Positions 31,880 through 43,573 of a stretch of DNA of 64,000 nucleotides are shown here, one piece after another (position 1 is the first letter of the stretch; each line of letters starts with the position of its first letter). The stretch is from Adiantum capillus-veneris. Lineage: Eukaryota > Streptophyta > Polypodiopsida > Polypodiales > Pteridaceae. A program made the translations under genes and the position numbers. The notes below the pieces were generated by a model. The model saw nothing but the letters and a program-made list of their open reading frames with translations, made no database searches and was not told the DNA's origin. The stretch is taken from positions 66,172,003-66,236,002 of the forward strand of contig CM043957.1 in assembly GCA_014529385.2 (NCBI GenBank), given 5' to 3'.

Positions 31880-33292
31880 TGGATATATATTGGTGGCCCA
31901 TTATCTTAGACATAGTGACTTGTTTCACTCTCTTTCGCAACTTCATACCCCGATCTCACCTAGATATTGCTGTACCTTTGTTGTTCTTCCAGTACCCAGA
32001 GAAAGGGCATGGTGTCTCGTATATATATGTTCCCATGGTTATCCCGACCACACAGCATAGTGGTACCGTTTGATCTCCTTATCCATTGATACATTGCTAA
32101 TTTGCTGTTGACTATGGATAATATATATTGTAAAAGAATCAAGTTTTGGCAAGTATCAAATCTGACAACAGTTTCACTTCTTTGGGAAATGGGACAGATC
32201 GATGTCCTACCATAGATACCATGAACACTAACGTGTAATCTTACAACTACTGCATATACCCAGGTATTGATTTAGCCTATTTTTGACGCATTCTTTTCTT
32301 CACCTCAATGATGGGTATGTCTTGCATATTTGAAAAATATTAATTACTACTGGTATATGGTATACATTGTCGCCCGTCATATATGGTTTCATCGTAACCG
32401 TTAAGTAAAGATACCCATAAAATGGGTCCTTCAATGACGATCCAAGAGGGATGTCCGCTTTGGTTACTACGGATAATAACCGGCCATACTACACACTAAA
32501 CTTGGCATATCTCGGATCGTCTCAACTGAAAGAAACACTAAATTGATTAACGTCATTCTTCACGTCTCCTCGCTTTGTAGATGTTGGTGTGAATATCACT
32601 GGTGGACCTTACAAACCGGTGGACCTTACAAACCTGTAATTTTAAACAACGGGGGAGATAATCTCCTAATAAAGAGCTGGCATAATGGGCAGTTGAACAA
32701 ACAGTTAAATTTACACACATGGGATGTTATGACACACCATGCATGGTATTATGACACCGTGTGCTTGCTTCCTGAGAGTATCGTGCATGAACCTATACAA
32801 TACTCCCTTACACTCGCAACAGGTTTTATGCTGCATCATGGCGCACAGCCCTCTCGTCCCCCCCCCACACACACAACGCACACCAGGCATGAACGAGCCT
32901 CGCGTAGAGGAAGTCTGTGTACAGAAGCATGCACATGTGCTGAACGGTTTCTCTCCCTACACATAAACCCCCCCTTTTTTTCTGTGACGTGATTGCGCAT
33001 GCAGTGTCACCTGGCTCGAACATAACTGGCTTGTAGATGGTTTCGGGATGGTGTAGGATTGGCCATCATACATACACTTCACTTGTAGCATGAGTATATA
33101 AGCTCACGTATACACACTGGCACAGTACAGTTTCGACCATGGCTACCCAACAGTGAATCTGCTAAAAAACAGCATGCATGCTATGTGGAGGTGCATTGGC
33201 TGAGAGCCTCAACGTACACACACCTTCAACACTTTATGCGTCATCGATTATGGAAAAAGAAAACATCCTGATGCAGGTAGGTGCATCGGCAC

Positions 33293-33458
33293 CTACTCAA
33301 TGTGTTTAACATTTGAAATATTTTTATGGTGCACTTTATTGGTAATATTATGTCTTTTGATGATGGTCTGCTAGGCTACTCAATGTGTTTAACATTTGAA
33401 ATATTTTTATGGTGCACTTTATTGGTAATATTATGTCTTTTGATGATGGTCTGCTAGG
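33293..33458. repeat. 83-bp perfect tandem duplication
   Basis: Units 33293-33375 and 33376-33458 are identical by eye, from CTACTCAATGTG to GGTCTGCTAGG, so the duplication is recent. Confidence 0.97.
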
Positions 33459-34920
33459 CTTTCACTCTCACTCTGTACCACTCAGTACATATCTTTTTCA
33501 CACTTCATTAACTTAAGATGCTAATATGAAGATGGTGTTCTTGTATGATTGGGGATATGCTCTTACCTACTGCTTCAAACTTGTATGGCAAATATAATTT
33601 TTGTTTGAAATATGAATGAAAACTCGATAAAATACATTATGGATTTGACCTTGTCCTGGCTTGAAATCATTTTGGTTATTTTATAGTACATAAGCCTGAA
33701 TGATGGTCCATGACAAATTAGTGTATGCAATTACTTCGATGGAATTATTTTCCTTCTTACTAACTTATAAAGGTAAGTATACGCTGATAACCTAATGGGA
33801 CTCAAAACAAAAAAGTAGTTTGTGAAGCTATAAGATAAATGCAAGGTTAAACTATTTTCAACATCTTGAGCTTGTGCAGGAATTCACTCATTATGAAGGT
33901 AAGTGAGTCAGGTCTGGGAAATCACTTTGAATATCATACTAAAATCTCATCCTTATCTAAATAATTGTACAATTAAACTATTCTCAACATTTGAGCTTGG
34001 GCAGGAACTCCATTTTGAAGGTAAGTATACATGATGGGAACGAAACCTTGAATATCTGGCTTTTGAAATCATTTCTTATTGATGCTAGCCTCGTCCACAA
34101 AGCTCCAACACGCATCCTGTGCAATTGTGCTACTCAACAAGGCACTCATTTTTTGGTGTCATCACTTGCCGGCCTATATACAGTCAACTCCGCCCTTAAC
34201 GGACCCCTGCCTGCTCGCTACTGCATACCGAGGCCCATCTTACCCACTGCCTCGCCCTTGGCTCAATCGTCCACGGCCTTCAAGTCTCACCTTGGTGAAG
34301 CTTTGTCATCAACCCACCTGCCATCCCAGAAAGCTCTATGCGGCACCTTGTCAAGCTCGCCATTACAAATTGCTTCGCTATTTATTTATTTCACAAAAAA
34401 AGCCCTTTTGTAATTGCCTCTTTTGCCTAAGAGGCTCATCACACGCACAAGGCCCGACAAAGAGAAGCACATCCTCTAACAGAGGGTTTTCCCACCTAGC
34501 TGTGCTTGGAGCTTTTGAAGCTTTCATCCAAGCCTAAGAATCGTCCCACGACTTGGCCAAGCTTCATTTTCCTTGCTGCCGCGTAAACTACACATCTTCA
34601 AAGCATCATCGAGCTTCAACAAGCATTCAAAGGCTCCCCATTAAGCAATCAAAAGGATTATTTTTTTTCACCTTCAGTTTTATTTTTATTTTTGGTGAAG
34701 AGGTGCTCCATATTGGAGAGTGGCTTCACCAAGAATTTGTAAAAACCTTTGAAGCAAGTGTTCACGAGGACTAGACACTGCCCCCTCACCCGGGTAAGAC
34801 CTTCCTCTCACCACACACGGTAGAGCACCATCATGGGGGGAGATAAAAACATCGACAAACTCAACGGGGGCAGGTTAAAACCAAGGGGTACTTAAGACGA
34901 AAACAGTCACCAAGTGACGA
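33459..34920. other. Region upstream of the first gag relic, no gene recognised
   Basis: Two short related stretches (about 33843-33903 and 33969-34025) share TTAAACTATT.TCAACAT, TTGAGCTTG and GCAGGAA, and both end GAAGGTAAGT. From about 34080 the sequence has pyrimidine-rich, AAGCTT-rich character like the leader before the second gag relic. The ORFs 33991-34537 have no known motif. Confidence 0.5.
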
Positions 34921-35688
34921 TGACAAGGTGGAAACGCTACAGATCTTAGCACAATTTGCGGCTAAAGATGAGAAAGTTCTTGGCATTCTACTCACATCAC
35001 TTGACAATAACTTTGTGCATTATTTAGATGATTGCACCACTGCACACGACGCATAGATAACTTTAGAACAACATTTTGGTGTTATTGCCAAGCATTCTAA
35101 AAATTCCATTAAAAATACAACTTTATGGATTGCTTATGGAGCCTAAAGAAGATGTGTCATCTTTAGTCAATAGGCTCAAAAGTATTTGCACACAGTTGAC
35201 ATATATAAAATGCCCTGTTGATAATGAAGGTCAAATAGATGTACTTCTCAAAGCAGTACCACATGTAGATTTTGGCCAAATTGTAAGAGTACTTAAAGAG
35301 AAAGACTCAATCCCTAAAATTGAAGATGTAGCAAACTCTCTTCAAGAGAACAAAAAGAAACTCAAAGCCAGTCAACAACAGTCAAGTGATGCTTATCTGG
35401 TCTCATCCAACCACTACAATCGCAATCCCAAAAGCAAATTAAAGTGCACACACCTTGTGGAAGAACAAATCACCTTTCAAAGGATTGCTACGAAATCAAC
35501 CCTTGTCGCATTTGTGGCAAAAACAACATGCTATAAAATATTGCAAACTCAAAGATAAATATTCACACGTTATCAATAACAAAGAGCATTCGGATAAACC
35601 AAAAGCAAAAATCAACCTTGTCACCATTGAAGATTCTGACGAAGATAATGACAACAATATTGGCTTGGTTTATGATGATGTACTGTGA
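34921..35688 (+). pseudogene. Copia-type gag relic (first of two)
   Basis: The frames give LAQFAAKDEKVLGILLTSL, a stop, then QLYGLLMEPKEDVSSLVNRL, LDV-like VLLKAVPHVDFGQIV and EDVANSLQENKKKL. This is the pattern of the copia gag (UBN2) family. Two zinc-knuckle-like runs, CGRTNHLSKDC and CRICGKNN with HAIKYC, lie at about 35455-35555 but in shifted frames. The protein ends in an acidic tail and NIGLVYDDVL, a close match to the end of the second relic. There is one stop and at least two frame changes. No protease or polymerase follows before a purine-rich tract and an LTR-like start. Confidence 0.8.
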
Positions 35689-35888
35689 GCATTCTCTCAA
35701 TTGTACCTTACCCTCTATTTGTGCCAGGGAGGCTTGTATGTGACTCCACCCTGATGTTTTGTGTGCCTACACCATTTGTGTCTAGGGGAGGCAACTTTGT
35801 GTTCAAGGGGAGGCTTGTGAATTGTGTGTCTCACCCTAGTGTGTTTTGAGGGGAGGATTGTGAGAGTGATATGCAACCAAAACCCACA

Positions 35889-36198
35889 TAGGGGAGGATT
35901 GTTGGGATGCAAGGTTTTGTTGCATCTCTTGTGTGAACAACCACTTCCACCTCATGTGTCAAGCCATATGAAGCACCTCTTACAACCTTTGTGTAAAACA
36001 CCACCACTTGTATTTGTGCATTGACAGCCACCTCTTGTGCTCATGTGTCAAAAGGCTGTTTATTTGTATAAGCCTATATAGAGGCATATTCTGCTGAATA
36101 TTTGTAACCTCTTTACCATTTACAATATACGCTATTGTATTGTGCAATAGTCTCTCTCTAGCAAGCTCTACACTAACCTCTTTAAGCATGCTATTAAC
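35889..36198 (+). repeat. Polypurine tract and candidate 3' LTR of the first gag relic
   Basis: AGGGGAGGAT is followed at 35900 by TGTTGGGATGC, a typical LTR start. A TATA-like CCTATATAGAGG lies near 36068-36079. The right border near 36198 (TATTAACA) is a guess. No second copy was found upstream, so the element lacks its 5' LTR here. Confidence 0.5.
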
Positions 36199-36804
36199 AT
36201 GAATGACACACTAAGCTATCCCCCTTAACCCTTCAAAAATAACCCCCAAAATCCTTCAAAAGGACGACTCCACCTTGGTGGGAACCCCTCAACTTAAGAG
36301 GGAAAAGGCCAAGGGGCGCTCATACACAAGGTAAATTTTGCCCGCTCTCCGGTCTACCTACGTTTGCTCGAAAGACTGTCCACTACCCGCGCCTGCCTGA
36401 AGCCTTCTCGACCTACCCACCTTGACCCCGCTGCTCGAAAACCTAACCAAGCCGTCCGAAATTTCCCGGATGCCCGTTTTGTTTTACTAGGAGAGCCATC
36501 CCACAATCTCTCAAGGATTTGAACAAGCATCCACAAAGCACTCCAAAGCTTCATCAAGGCGCACTTTTGTGCGCTCTTTGTCGCACTGTCGAAGCAAGGG
36601 CCTTGCCTAACACTGTGTGCGAGCCACAGACGGCTCCAAGCACACAACTAGCTTAACTAGTAAGCTCAAAAGAGGACAATGGTGTGTCACTCACCGCTCT
36701 ATGCTCCTGCCGTGGAGGATTCCTCGCCGCGAAGAAGAAGGAGACGCCGCTACATCACGCTCAACCGCTTCACCGTCGTTGTGCCGTCGCAATGCTCGAT
36801 TGCA

Positions 36805-36853
<49 letters not shown>

Positions 36854-36863
36854 ACACACACAA
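36805..36863. repeat. Compound CT/CA microsatellite
   Basis: (CT)n then (CA)n on the plus strand, with one TA interruption. Confidence 0.95.
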
Positions 36864-37394
36864 GGAGGTGAAGAAGAAGAAGATGGAGATGGAGATGGAG
36901 ATGGAGCAAGAGCACTCTTCGATTGCACAAATGAGAGAATAAGTGAATTTTAGGTTTAGTTGGCTTTTATATGAGCTCACCCCATTCACACTTGGGCGCC
37001 CATGCTTAGCCAACTAATCCCTTGAATGTCCCAGTTAGAGTGCGCCTCTCATCGGCGATCACTCTTACCCTTTTTCTATTGGTCTGACAAGCCCGATACC
37101 TGACTCTACCAAATACATAATACACGTCCGTCGTAGGTGATGGGGTGTCTGTGAGCCGTGAGGGTTAACAACTTCCCTTCGGCCACAAGCGAGCTTCAAG
37201 GCCATCCAAAGGGGAGCTACATCAAGCTTCAAAAGCCTCCAAAAGGGCTCTGCAACTCAACGTCAAGCTTCAAGAGGGATTTGTTTTGAGCATTCAAAGG
37301 AACTTCAAAGACAATCAAGCTTCCAAAAGGACCCTCATCATTTTTTAAGTGTGAAGAGGGGCTTTACTGATGGTGAAGAGGAGCTTCACAGAAG

Positions 37395-37398
<4 letters not shown>

Positions 37399-37480
<82 letters not shown>
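37399..37480. repeat. Compound CT/CA microsatellite
   Basis: (TC)n then (AC)n on the plus strand. Confidence 0.97.
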
Positions 37481-37632
37481 TAAAATTTCAAAATTTTGCA
37501 ACCAAGCACAACAACCATTTGCAATGAACATCATTACTTACATTTTTGGGAATGAAATTTTAGTCGTGCTTGTGTAAAGAGGTAGACACTGGCTGGGAGA
37601 GTCTCCTAAGCTAAGACCCCTCTATTAACACA

Positions 37633-38497
37633 ATGGAAGAGAAAGGGCTTTGGAAATTTAACAAGGAGGGCTTTCACACTTGGCAAACCAAGTTGAAAGG
37701 TTACTTAATGAAAAAGGGGCTATGGAGAATTTTCAAGCCAACCATCACTGATCCGTCATACATTGATGGAGCATACATACAAGCATGAGCTATGAGGGCA
37801 CAAAATCAAGCTAAGGATGCGTAGGCATTAGGAATCATAATCACTGCAGTACATGACAGTTATGTACACTTTACCGATGATTGTGAAACCTCATCAGTTG
37901 CATGGGAAGCACTAGAAAAACAACATTGGATCTAGGAAAAATAAGAGCAAAGTGAGCTTAAAGAAAGATCTGTACAAATTACAAATGGAACATAACAAAG
38001 ATATTGCAAGCTTGGTCAATCTCCTCAAAAGCATGACCACACAACTAGATTATGTAAACATTGCAGTACCAAAGGAGGACAAAATTACAGTTCTTCTAGC
38101 AGTCTTACCACCTAGTTTTAACCAGATCATGACCATCATTGAGGAGAAGGATCCAACACCAAATTTTCAAGATGTTATAAAACTCTTTAATTCCGAGGAG
38201 AAGAAAAAAGGAAGGAATGCCACTTCAGGGGGAGGATATTTTTCAGTTAGCTCTAGTAACAAAACTTGTTTCAAGTGTGGCAAAGAAGGGCACATAGCAA
38301 AGGACTGTCTAGCATTGAAGACTTGCAGCATTTGCGGGAAGAAGGGTCACCTTACTTCCAAGTGTTTCAAAAAGGACAAAGGCAACACCAACATAAATCC
38401 AAGGCTTAAAGTGTATTTGGCAGAAGAAGACAAAGATGAAGATGAAGATGAAGAAGAAGGCGGCAATAGCCTGCTAGTCTACGATGACATTCTCTAG
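37633..38497 (+). pseudogene. Copia-type gag relic (second of two)
   Basis: From the ATG at 37633 the frame gives GLWKFNKEGFHTWQTKLKGY and LMKKGLWRIF, the usual start of copia gag. It hits a TGA near 37787 and a TAG near 37820, and shifts near 37930. From 37952 a clean frame runs to 38497. It contains KKDLYKLQMEHNKDIASLVN, then two intact zinc knuckles, CFKCGKEGHIAKDC and CSICGKKGHLTSKC, then an acidic tail and the end LLVYDDIL. Gag coats and packages element RNA. No pol follows, and the sequence reaches a GAGGGGCGG tract and a TGTATC start within 100 bases. It is damaged but younger-looking than the first relic. Confidence 0.87.
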
Positions 38498-38582
38498 TCT
38501 TTTTGTTTTTCTTTCCCTTTTATTCATATTTTGTTTGGAGATAGCTTGGACTAGCTTGGTCTCAATTTTATACATCTGTTTT

Positions 38583-39110
38583 GAGGGGCGGTGTATCTTG
38601 GATTAGAGATAGTTTGTCTCCGTTAGGAAAAATATGAACCCTCTAGGGACCCTTTGGGATTAAGGTTAATTAGAGGCCAGCCAATGAGAAGAGGGTGGTG
38701 GACACACTCTATGCCCTAAAAAATGTAGGGGGACAAAGTAGTTTTACACTTCTTAAATGGGCTCTTACCTAATGAGAAGGTGGAGTGGGGGGGATAGGGG
38801 GCGGAGGTGGGTCATATGGAACCTCCAACTTCCCTCCTTTTTAATCCGTTTTTGAAAAAATCCCAAAAATTTGAATTTTTTTAAAATTTTCAAAACTCAA
38901 ATTTTATCTTCTTAAAACCCTCCTAAATCTATTTTATAGTCAAAAAAGCATTTTTTAACCTCAAAAAGTCAAAACTTGCACCCAAAAACCTTAAAATTCA
39001 ATTTTTAAAAAAAACTTTTGAAAAATCTTTTTTTACTATCCAGAGCTCCACCAAAAGTAGTCCTCAGGCAAAAAGTGATTTTCTCTCTTTAGAACCCCTT
39101 TTCCAACCCT
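38583..39110 (+). repeat. Candidate LTR start after the second gag relic
   Basis: GAGGGGCGG (38583-38591) is purine-rich and is followed by TGTATCTTGGATTAG at 38592. The right border is unknown and no partner copy was seen upstream. The rest to 39110 is A/T-rich, with many AAAA and TTTT runs. Confidence 0.4.
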
Positions 39111-39232
39111 TCCTTGGTTGCAACCATCACACTCATCCTCTACTCCAACACTCTCTCTCTGTACACCATCTCCATTGCTGCAGTAAGGAAGCTCCTCTCT
39201 CCTCCCCTACCACCTTCCATTGTCACACAAAA

Positions 39233-39340
39233 CAAGGGTTATCCACCTTCTCTTTCTATTGCCACACCAAGCAAGGGTTATCCACCTTCTCCTCCCATTG
39301 CCACACCAAGCAAGGGTTAATCACCTTCTCCTATCACTTT
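39233..39340. repeat. 39-bp tandem repeat, nearly three units
   Basis: CAAGGGTTATCCACCTTCTC starts at 39233 and 39272 and, with one change, at 39311. The period is 13 codons. Confidence 0.93.
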
Positions 39341-39404
39341 ATCCCACCTACATTGTAGCAACAAGGAAGGTACTGCTCCTTCTCCTAATTTTCTTTGCTC
39401 AACC

Positions 39405-40751
39405 ATGGCCAACTCTACTTCGTAAAGGCGGCCAAAGGATGAGGTCACAACACTTGCATGCCACAACACTAGAGGTATAGATGATGAGTGGGTGCCACAA
39501 GAGTTCACCAAAGGTGCTTGGGTATACATGCAACCATCTGCTATTGGCCCTCATCGTGTGCGGAATCGTGCAAACTTGGATCTTCATTGGAAAGGAAAGC
39601 TCCTTGGCTTCAAGAACCGCAAAGACAAGGGGACCGTAGCCATTTTGCAACATGTTTTCTCAATGTCAACCATGCAATTGCAACAACCACCTCGATTTTC
39701 CACGCATTGTAAGTACATGTTTTGAGAATATAAAGCTAGGTGTGAAATCACAATGTAATGTTATTATGGATTCATACTTAAGATTTGCCATGCATTTATA
39801 GTCATATTTTCATCCACGTTGGTGGAGGAGCAGCCATTACATAGTCTCTTCGGCACATTCAATGCTATACATGCGGATATTGGAGCAACAATGTTCCCAC
39901 ATCTTTGTCCAACCAAACTGGTTCAAAGAAGGATTTTCTTCTATTCTCACTCCTATATTGTGCCTACTTCTACACAAGCGTTTGGAACGCTTGAACTCAT
40001 CAAAGTAACTTCCTTATTAAGTATGGATTGGTTGGTGCCAGATTTGTGGTCGGCAACATCTTTCAAGCAAAAGATGATAATAGATGTAAAAAACTCTTTG
40101 AAATACTCTAAAGCTTTTAGATCTGTGGGCTTGAGTTGGTGTTTGTCTATTCATTGTTTTGTGCACATTTTTAAAGAGTTTGAATTTGTGGAGACTACCA
40201 CAATGCTTGTATGTAAAGATGTGCATTATGAGGAATTAGGAAGGCTTTTAGAAGAGGACTGGGGTTTTGTTGAGGGCATGCACAATGGGGACCAGTACCG
40301 TTGTAAGGTTGGAACTTCAGGTATTGGAATGCGCTATTTGAAATCCCACATCTCCTTGTACATATGATTTCACTATGATCGTTGGATGTGCAAGCTTGGA
40401 GTGTAGACTCCTTACAGAGTGTAGACGGCGCTATTGAAAGCTTTGACATTGCAGTGAAGATGCCCAACGATGCTTTGGAGGCAGTCCAAGTGAACAAGCA
40501 TTGGACTCTCAGTAATGTGCGAGAACATTTGGTTATTATGGGTTTTGAGGCTCTTCAACAAGCACAATTTTGTTTACAAGGTCGTGCAAGGTGAGAATCC
40601 TTCCACCACATTTTCAATACATCATAGTTTGTCGATTATTGGATGCTTATTGTCATGAATGTCCGCAGATTCGAAGAGAATGGAAGACAAATTGAAGGTC
40701 GAGGAGGACTGGGGGATGGATGGAACTATGCTATCGATCTTATAACTTTGT
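39405..40751 (+). pseudogene. Unidentified plant gene relic, multi-exon, early stop
   Basis: An ATG at 39405 opens MANSTS and stops. The same frame continues as RRPKDEVTTLACHNTRG, TKGAWVYMQPSAIGPHRV and NLDLHWKGKLLGFKNRKDKG to about 39724. A second frame (39819-40367) holds LRLLEEDWGFVEG-like and RCKVGTSGIGMRYL sequence without a known motif. A third (40382-40594) ends at a GTGAGA donor. An exon after GTCCGCAG at about 40668 adds FEENGRQIEGRGGLGDGW. The joined tail, FDIAVKMPN, WTLSNVREHL, CLQGRARFEENGRQIE, has the strand-turn-helix look of a ubiquitin-like fold, but that is a guess. I do not recognise the family. Confidence 0.4.
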
Positions 40752-40988
40752 AACTCTTGCAATTTTGAGAACGATCCCCAATGTAATCAACACGATTTGC
40801 TTCGGCAAATCATGTCTTTGAATATAATTTTTCGCATCGAGATGAGAGATCATTTTTTGGTGAAAGTGCTTTTTTTAATGTCTTTAAAAAAGGGACCATT
40901 ATAAAAGGGGGGCCGCATAACTCATTCACTATTTTCACTTTTGCAACTATTGAGCTCCTCCACTCTCTATCTACACCTCAAGCTAAAC

Positions 40989-42568
40989 ATGGATGCTTCC
41001 ACAGCCTCTGCATCTGCACCCACATCCACCCCTTTGTCACGCTTCATACTCTTCCTCGAGGACACCAAATACAAAGGGAAGTTGGACCTCCACACCTTTT
41101 TTACTCGTCTCCCTGACCTTGACGCCACAGTTGCCCTTCACATGGATGCATTTGTCGAGATTTTTGCGTTCATGGAGGAGCACATCATAAAATATTCTGT
41201 ATCTATCTCCCCACATGCAAGGATCTAGATGCCTTGCGATCTTTTGCACTATATACACAAATGTAATCGCCCATTATCCAAGCGGTTGCGATGATTTCAA
41301 GAAATTGCCACCGACGCAGGTCATTTCTTAGACGAGCAAGCCCCAGGGTTGTCAGCGCTCAAGAAGCGCAAGTTGGGGGTGGAGTACCTTTCTCGGCTCG
41401 CAACATTTATCTTCTTGGTGAGCGAGGAACCTGATTTGGAGGAGCTCTGCTTATCACACCTTTAGGTTGGGTCCTTTAGTAAGGACACCAAGGAGCAGGA
41501 GGTTATCCCCATGAACCTTGCCAGCGGAAGGAAAGACACTTCGGCTCGAGTACCCCAGGGGGACTCGAGGGAGTGGTTGAGAGATCCATAGTTGTGGCTA
41601 TCCCTAGTGACACTCCAATGCCATTACCATTGACGGATGTGGCTATCCCAGAGGTAGAAATCAGCCGCTTCTCCTCAGTGGTAGTGGATGAAGAGGAGTA
41701 TGTGTTTATGCATGATTTGGAGAAAGCATTTGGTCTACGCATGGATGAATGCTTGAGCGTGCTATGCAACAACACCAAATGTCCCTTAGACAATATGCCA
41801 GATGCCCTAGAAAGAAAGCTCTTGCCAGTTGGGGACTCTGTTGCTGACACTATTGCAGTTGTATGTGCGGAGGTCCTGGCAGCAGAGCAGTTGTACGTGG
41901 GTGAGGAAGAATTCCAAGCCACGCAAGCCAAGGTTGAGGCCGCTAGGATGTCTATGCCATTATGCAACCTCCCATCTGATGATCCAAAGCTCGTAGCTGT
42001 GGTGCATGGGAGCATTGACTTGGATGCAAAGGGAAACAGGGAGGAGGATGACAAGGAGCAGGAGGTAAACTCTATCCTAATTTTCATATTATTATTTTAT
42101 CCTTCATTGTCTTTTTTCTCAACCTTCATGAATTTATGACAGGACGTCGTGGAGGTTGATGATTTTGCTGCAAGGACGGGTGGCAAGCGGACAGGCTTTG
42201 GACCTCAAGCTTCCCTTGCGCATTACCTAGGACAACTCCCCCCTGGTGATGTGGCCATTATCCATAATGAATTTACTCCCCAAGCCCATTTTATGACTTA
42301 GTCGTTGAAAGCTTTGAGCAAGTTTTTGTGTTTGAGCACCATTGCTCAAACTGCGCATCTTGTGTTCCTAGTGCGTAGATCCCTTGTATGCATAGCGTTT
42401 GGCACTGGCTTCCGTGGTAAAGTTCTTGCCCAAATAAGGATACATGCTTCCATTAGCTCAACTGACCCAAAGGCCATAGCACAATCCCTCTTGACTGGGG
42501 ATTTGCCTTACGCACGAGATAGGCGTCACGAAATGGTCAAGAAAATTATGAACTCCTCAGATACATGA
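40989..42568 (+). pseudogene. Unidentified plant gene relic with stops and a frame change
   Basis: An ATG at 40989 opens MDASTASASAPTSTP and LSRFILFLEDTKYKGKLD, which stops at 41226-41228. The frame then reads on through LKKRKLGVEYLSRL before further stops. A second frame (41573-42065) gives VAIPEVEISRFSSVVVDEEE and ends at EEDDKEQEV before a GTAAAC donor. An exon after TTATGACAG (about 42143) reads VVEVDDFAARTGGKRTGFG to a TAG. A last frame (42305-42568) gives QTAHLVFLVRRSLVCIAFG. The family is not recognised. Composition and acidic linkers look like a real former gene. The stops make it non-coding now unless the exon model is wrong. Confidence 0.4.
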
Positions 42569-42785
42569 TGTAAACTCACCTTTTTAGAAGTAATAAATTT
42601 TTTTCGGAATTGTCTCTCTATCTTGTAAATTCTTCTAAATGTGATTTGTCAATCTTGAAAATTGTTGTAATTGGTAATATGTTTCAATAAGTTGTCTTTT
42701 TCGCTTGAAGTAACAACACAACGGAAGTTGGATGCACATGATACTGGGGAAAGTATAAAACATATTTGAGTGAGAAGAAGTGGTT

Positions 42786-43040
42786 TCTCTAAAGTAATGA
42801 TGCAAAACCAATTCCTTTGAGTTAATTTATGTATTTTAAGTATCCTAGGGGGTAGAGAAGCCTACCAGGTGTCAAAAAAGGGGTGGCCAGAAGGGCACGC
42901 AAATGGCCCATCCACCAGTTTTGGATGGCCCATTTGCGCGTCCTTGTGGCCACCCTTTTTTTGGCACCTGGTAGGCCTAGGATACTTAAAAAACATAAAT
43001 TAACTCAAAGGAATTGGTTTTGCATCATTACTTTAAATGA
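42786..43040. repeat. Foldback (MITE-like) element 1
   Basis: Arms of about 120 bp face each other. CTAAAGTAATGATGCAAAACC through CCTACCAGGTG to GGGTGGCC on the left is matched by GGCCACCCTTTTTTTGGCAC, GGTAGGCCTAGGATACTT and GCATCATTACTTTAAATGAAG on the right. The short loop includes CACCAGTTTTGGATGG. No transposase is present. Confidence 0.88.
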
Positions 43041-43324
43041 AGCCTTGTGGCCACCCTTTATTTGGCAATTTCAGCATATGTTTGCACTCAAGGACACTAG
43101 AAAAGGTGAAATCAACTCTGAAATTAAGTTTTCTAGCACACTATCACCTACTTTAGCTCTACGTAGTACACCCCTGCACCAAAAGGCCCAATTACATTGG
43201 ACATTTGAAAAATCCAAATTAATGTTGCATAGACACTTGGTTTCACAATATGTTAACTTTTTTGATATCCTATGGGGAAGTCAAAGCTTGAAATTGCCAA
43301 AAAAAGGGTGGCCACAAGGCTCCA
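43041..43324. repeat. Third inverted pair between the two foldbacks
   Basis: GCCTTGTGGCCACCC...TTTGGCAATTTCA at 43041-43075 pairs with AAATTGCCAAAAAAAGGGTG and GCCACAAGGC at about 43291-43322. The enclosed stretch includes a segment (43174-43257) that recurs at 43570-43652. Confidence 0.8.
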
Positions 43325-43566
43325 TCTAAAGTAATGATGTAAAACCAATTGCTTTCAGTAAATTTGTGTTTTTTAAGTATCCTGGGGAGTAGAGACGCCT
43401 ACCAGGTGCCAAAAAAAGGGTGGCCACAAGGGCGCGCAAATGGGCCATCCAAAACTGGTAGATGGGCCTTTTGTGCGCCCTTGTGGCCACCCTTTTTTTT
43501 GCACCTGGTAGGCATCTCTATCCCCTAGGATACTTAAAATACATAAATTAACTGAAAGCAATTCAT
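43325..43566. repeat. Foldback (MITE-like) element 2
   Basis: It has the same architecture and direction as element 1: TAAGTATCCTGGGGAGTAGAGA and CCTACCAGGTGCC on the left arm, GGCCACCCTTTTTTTTGCACC and CCCCTAGGATACTTA on the right, around a CATCCAAAACTGGTAGATGG centre. Confidence 0.88.
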
Positions 43567-43573
43567 TAACTGC

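Larger units (their letters stand above)
36199..37632. other. Leader-like region with microsatellites
   Basis: Pyrimidine- and AAGCTT-rich sequence without a supported gene. The ORFs at 36617-37013 are produced by the CT/CA microsatellite at 36805-36863 and the GGAGAT repeat at 36884-36904. Confidence 0.55.
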
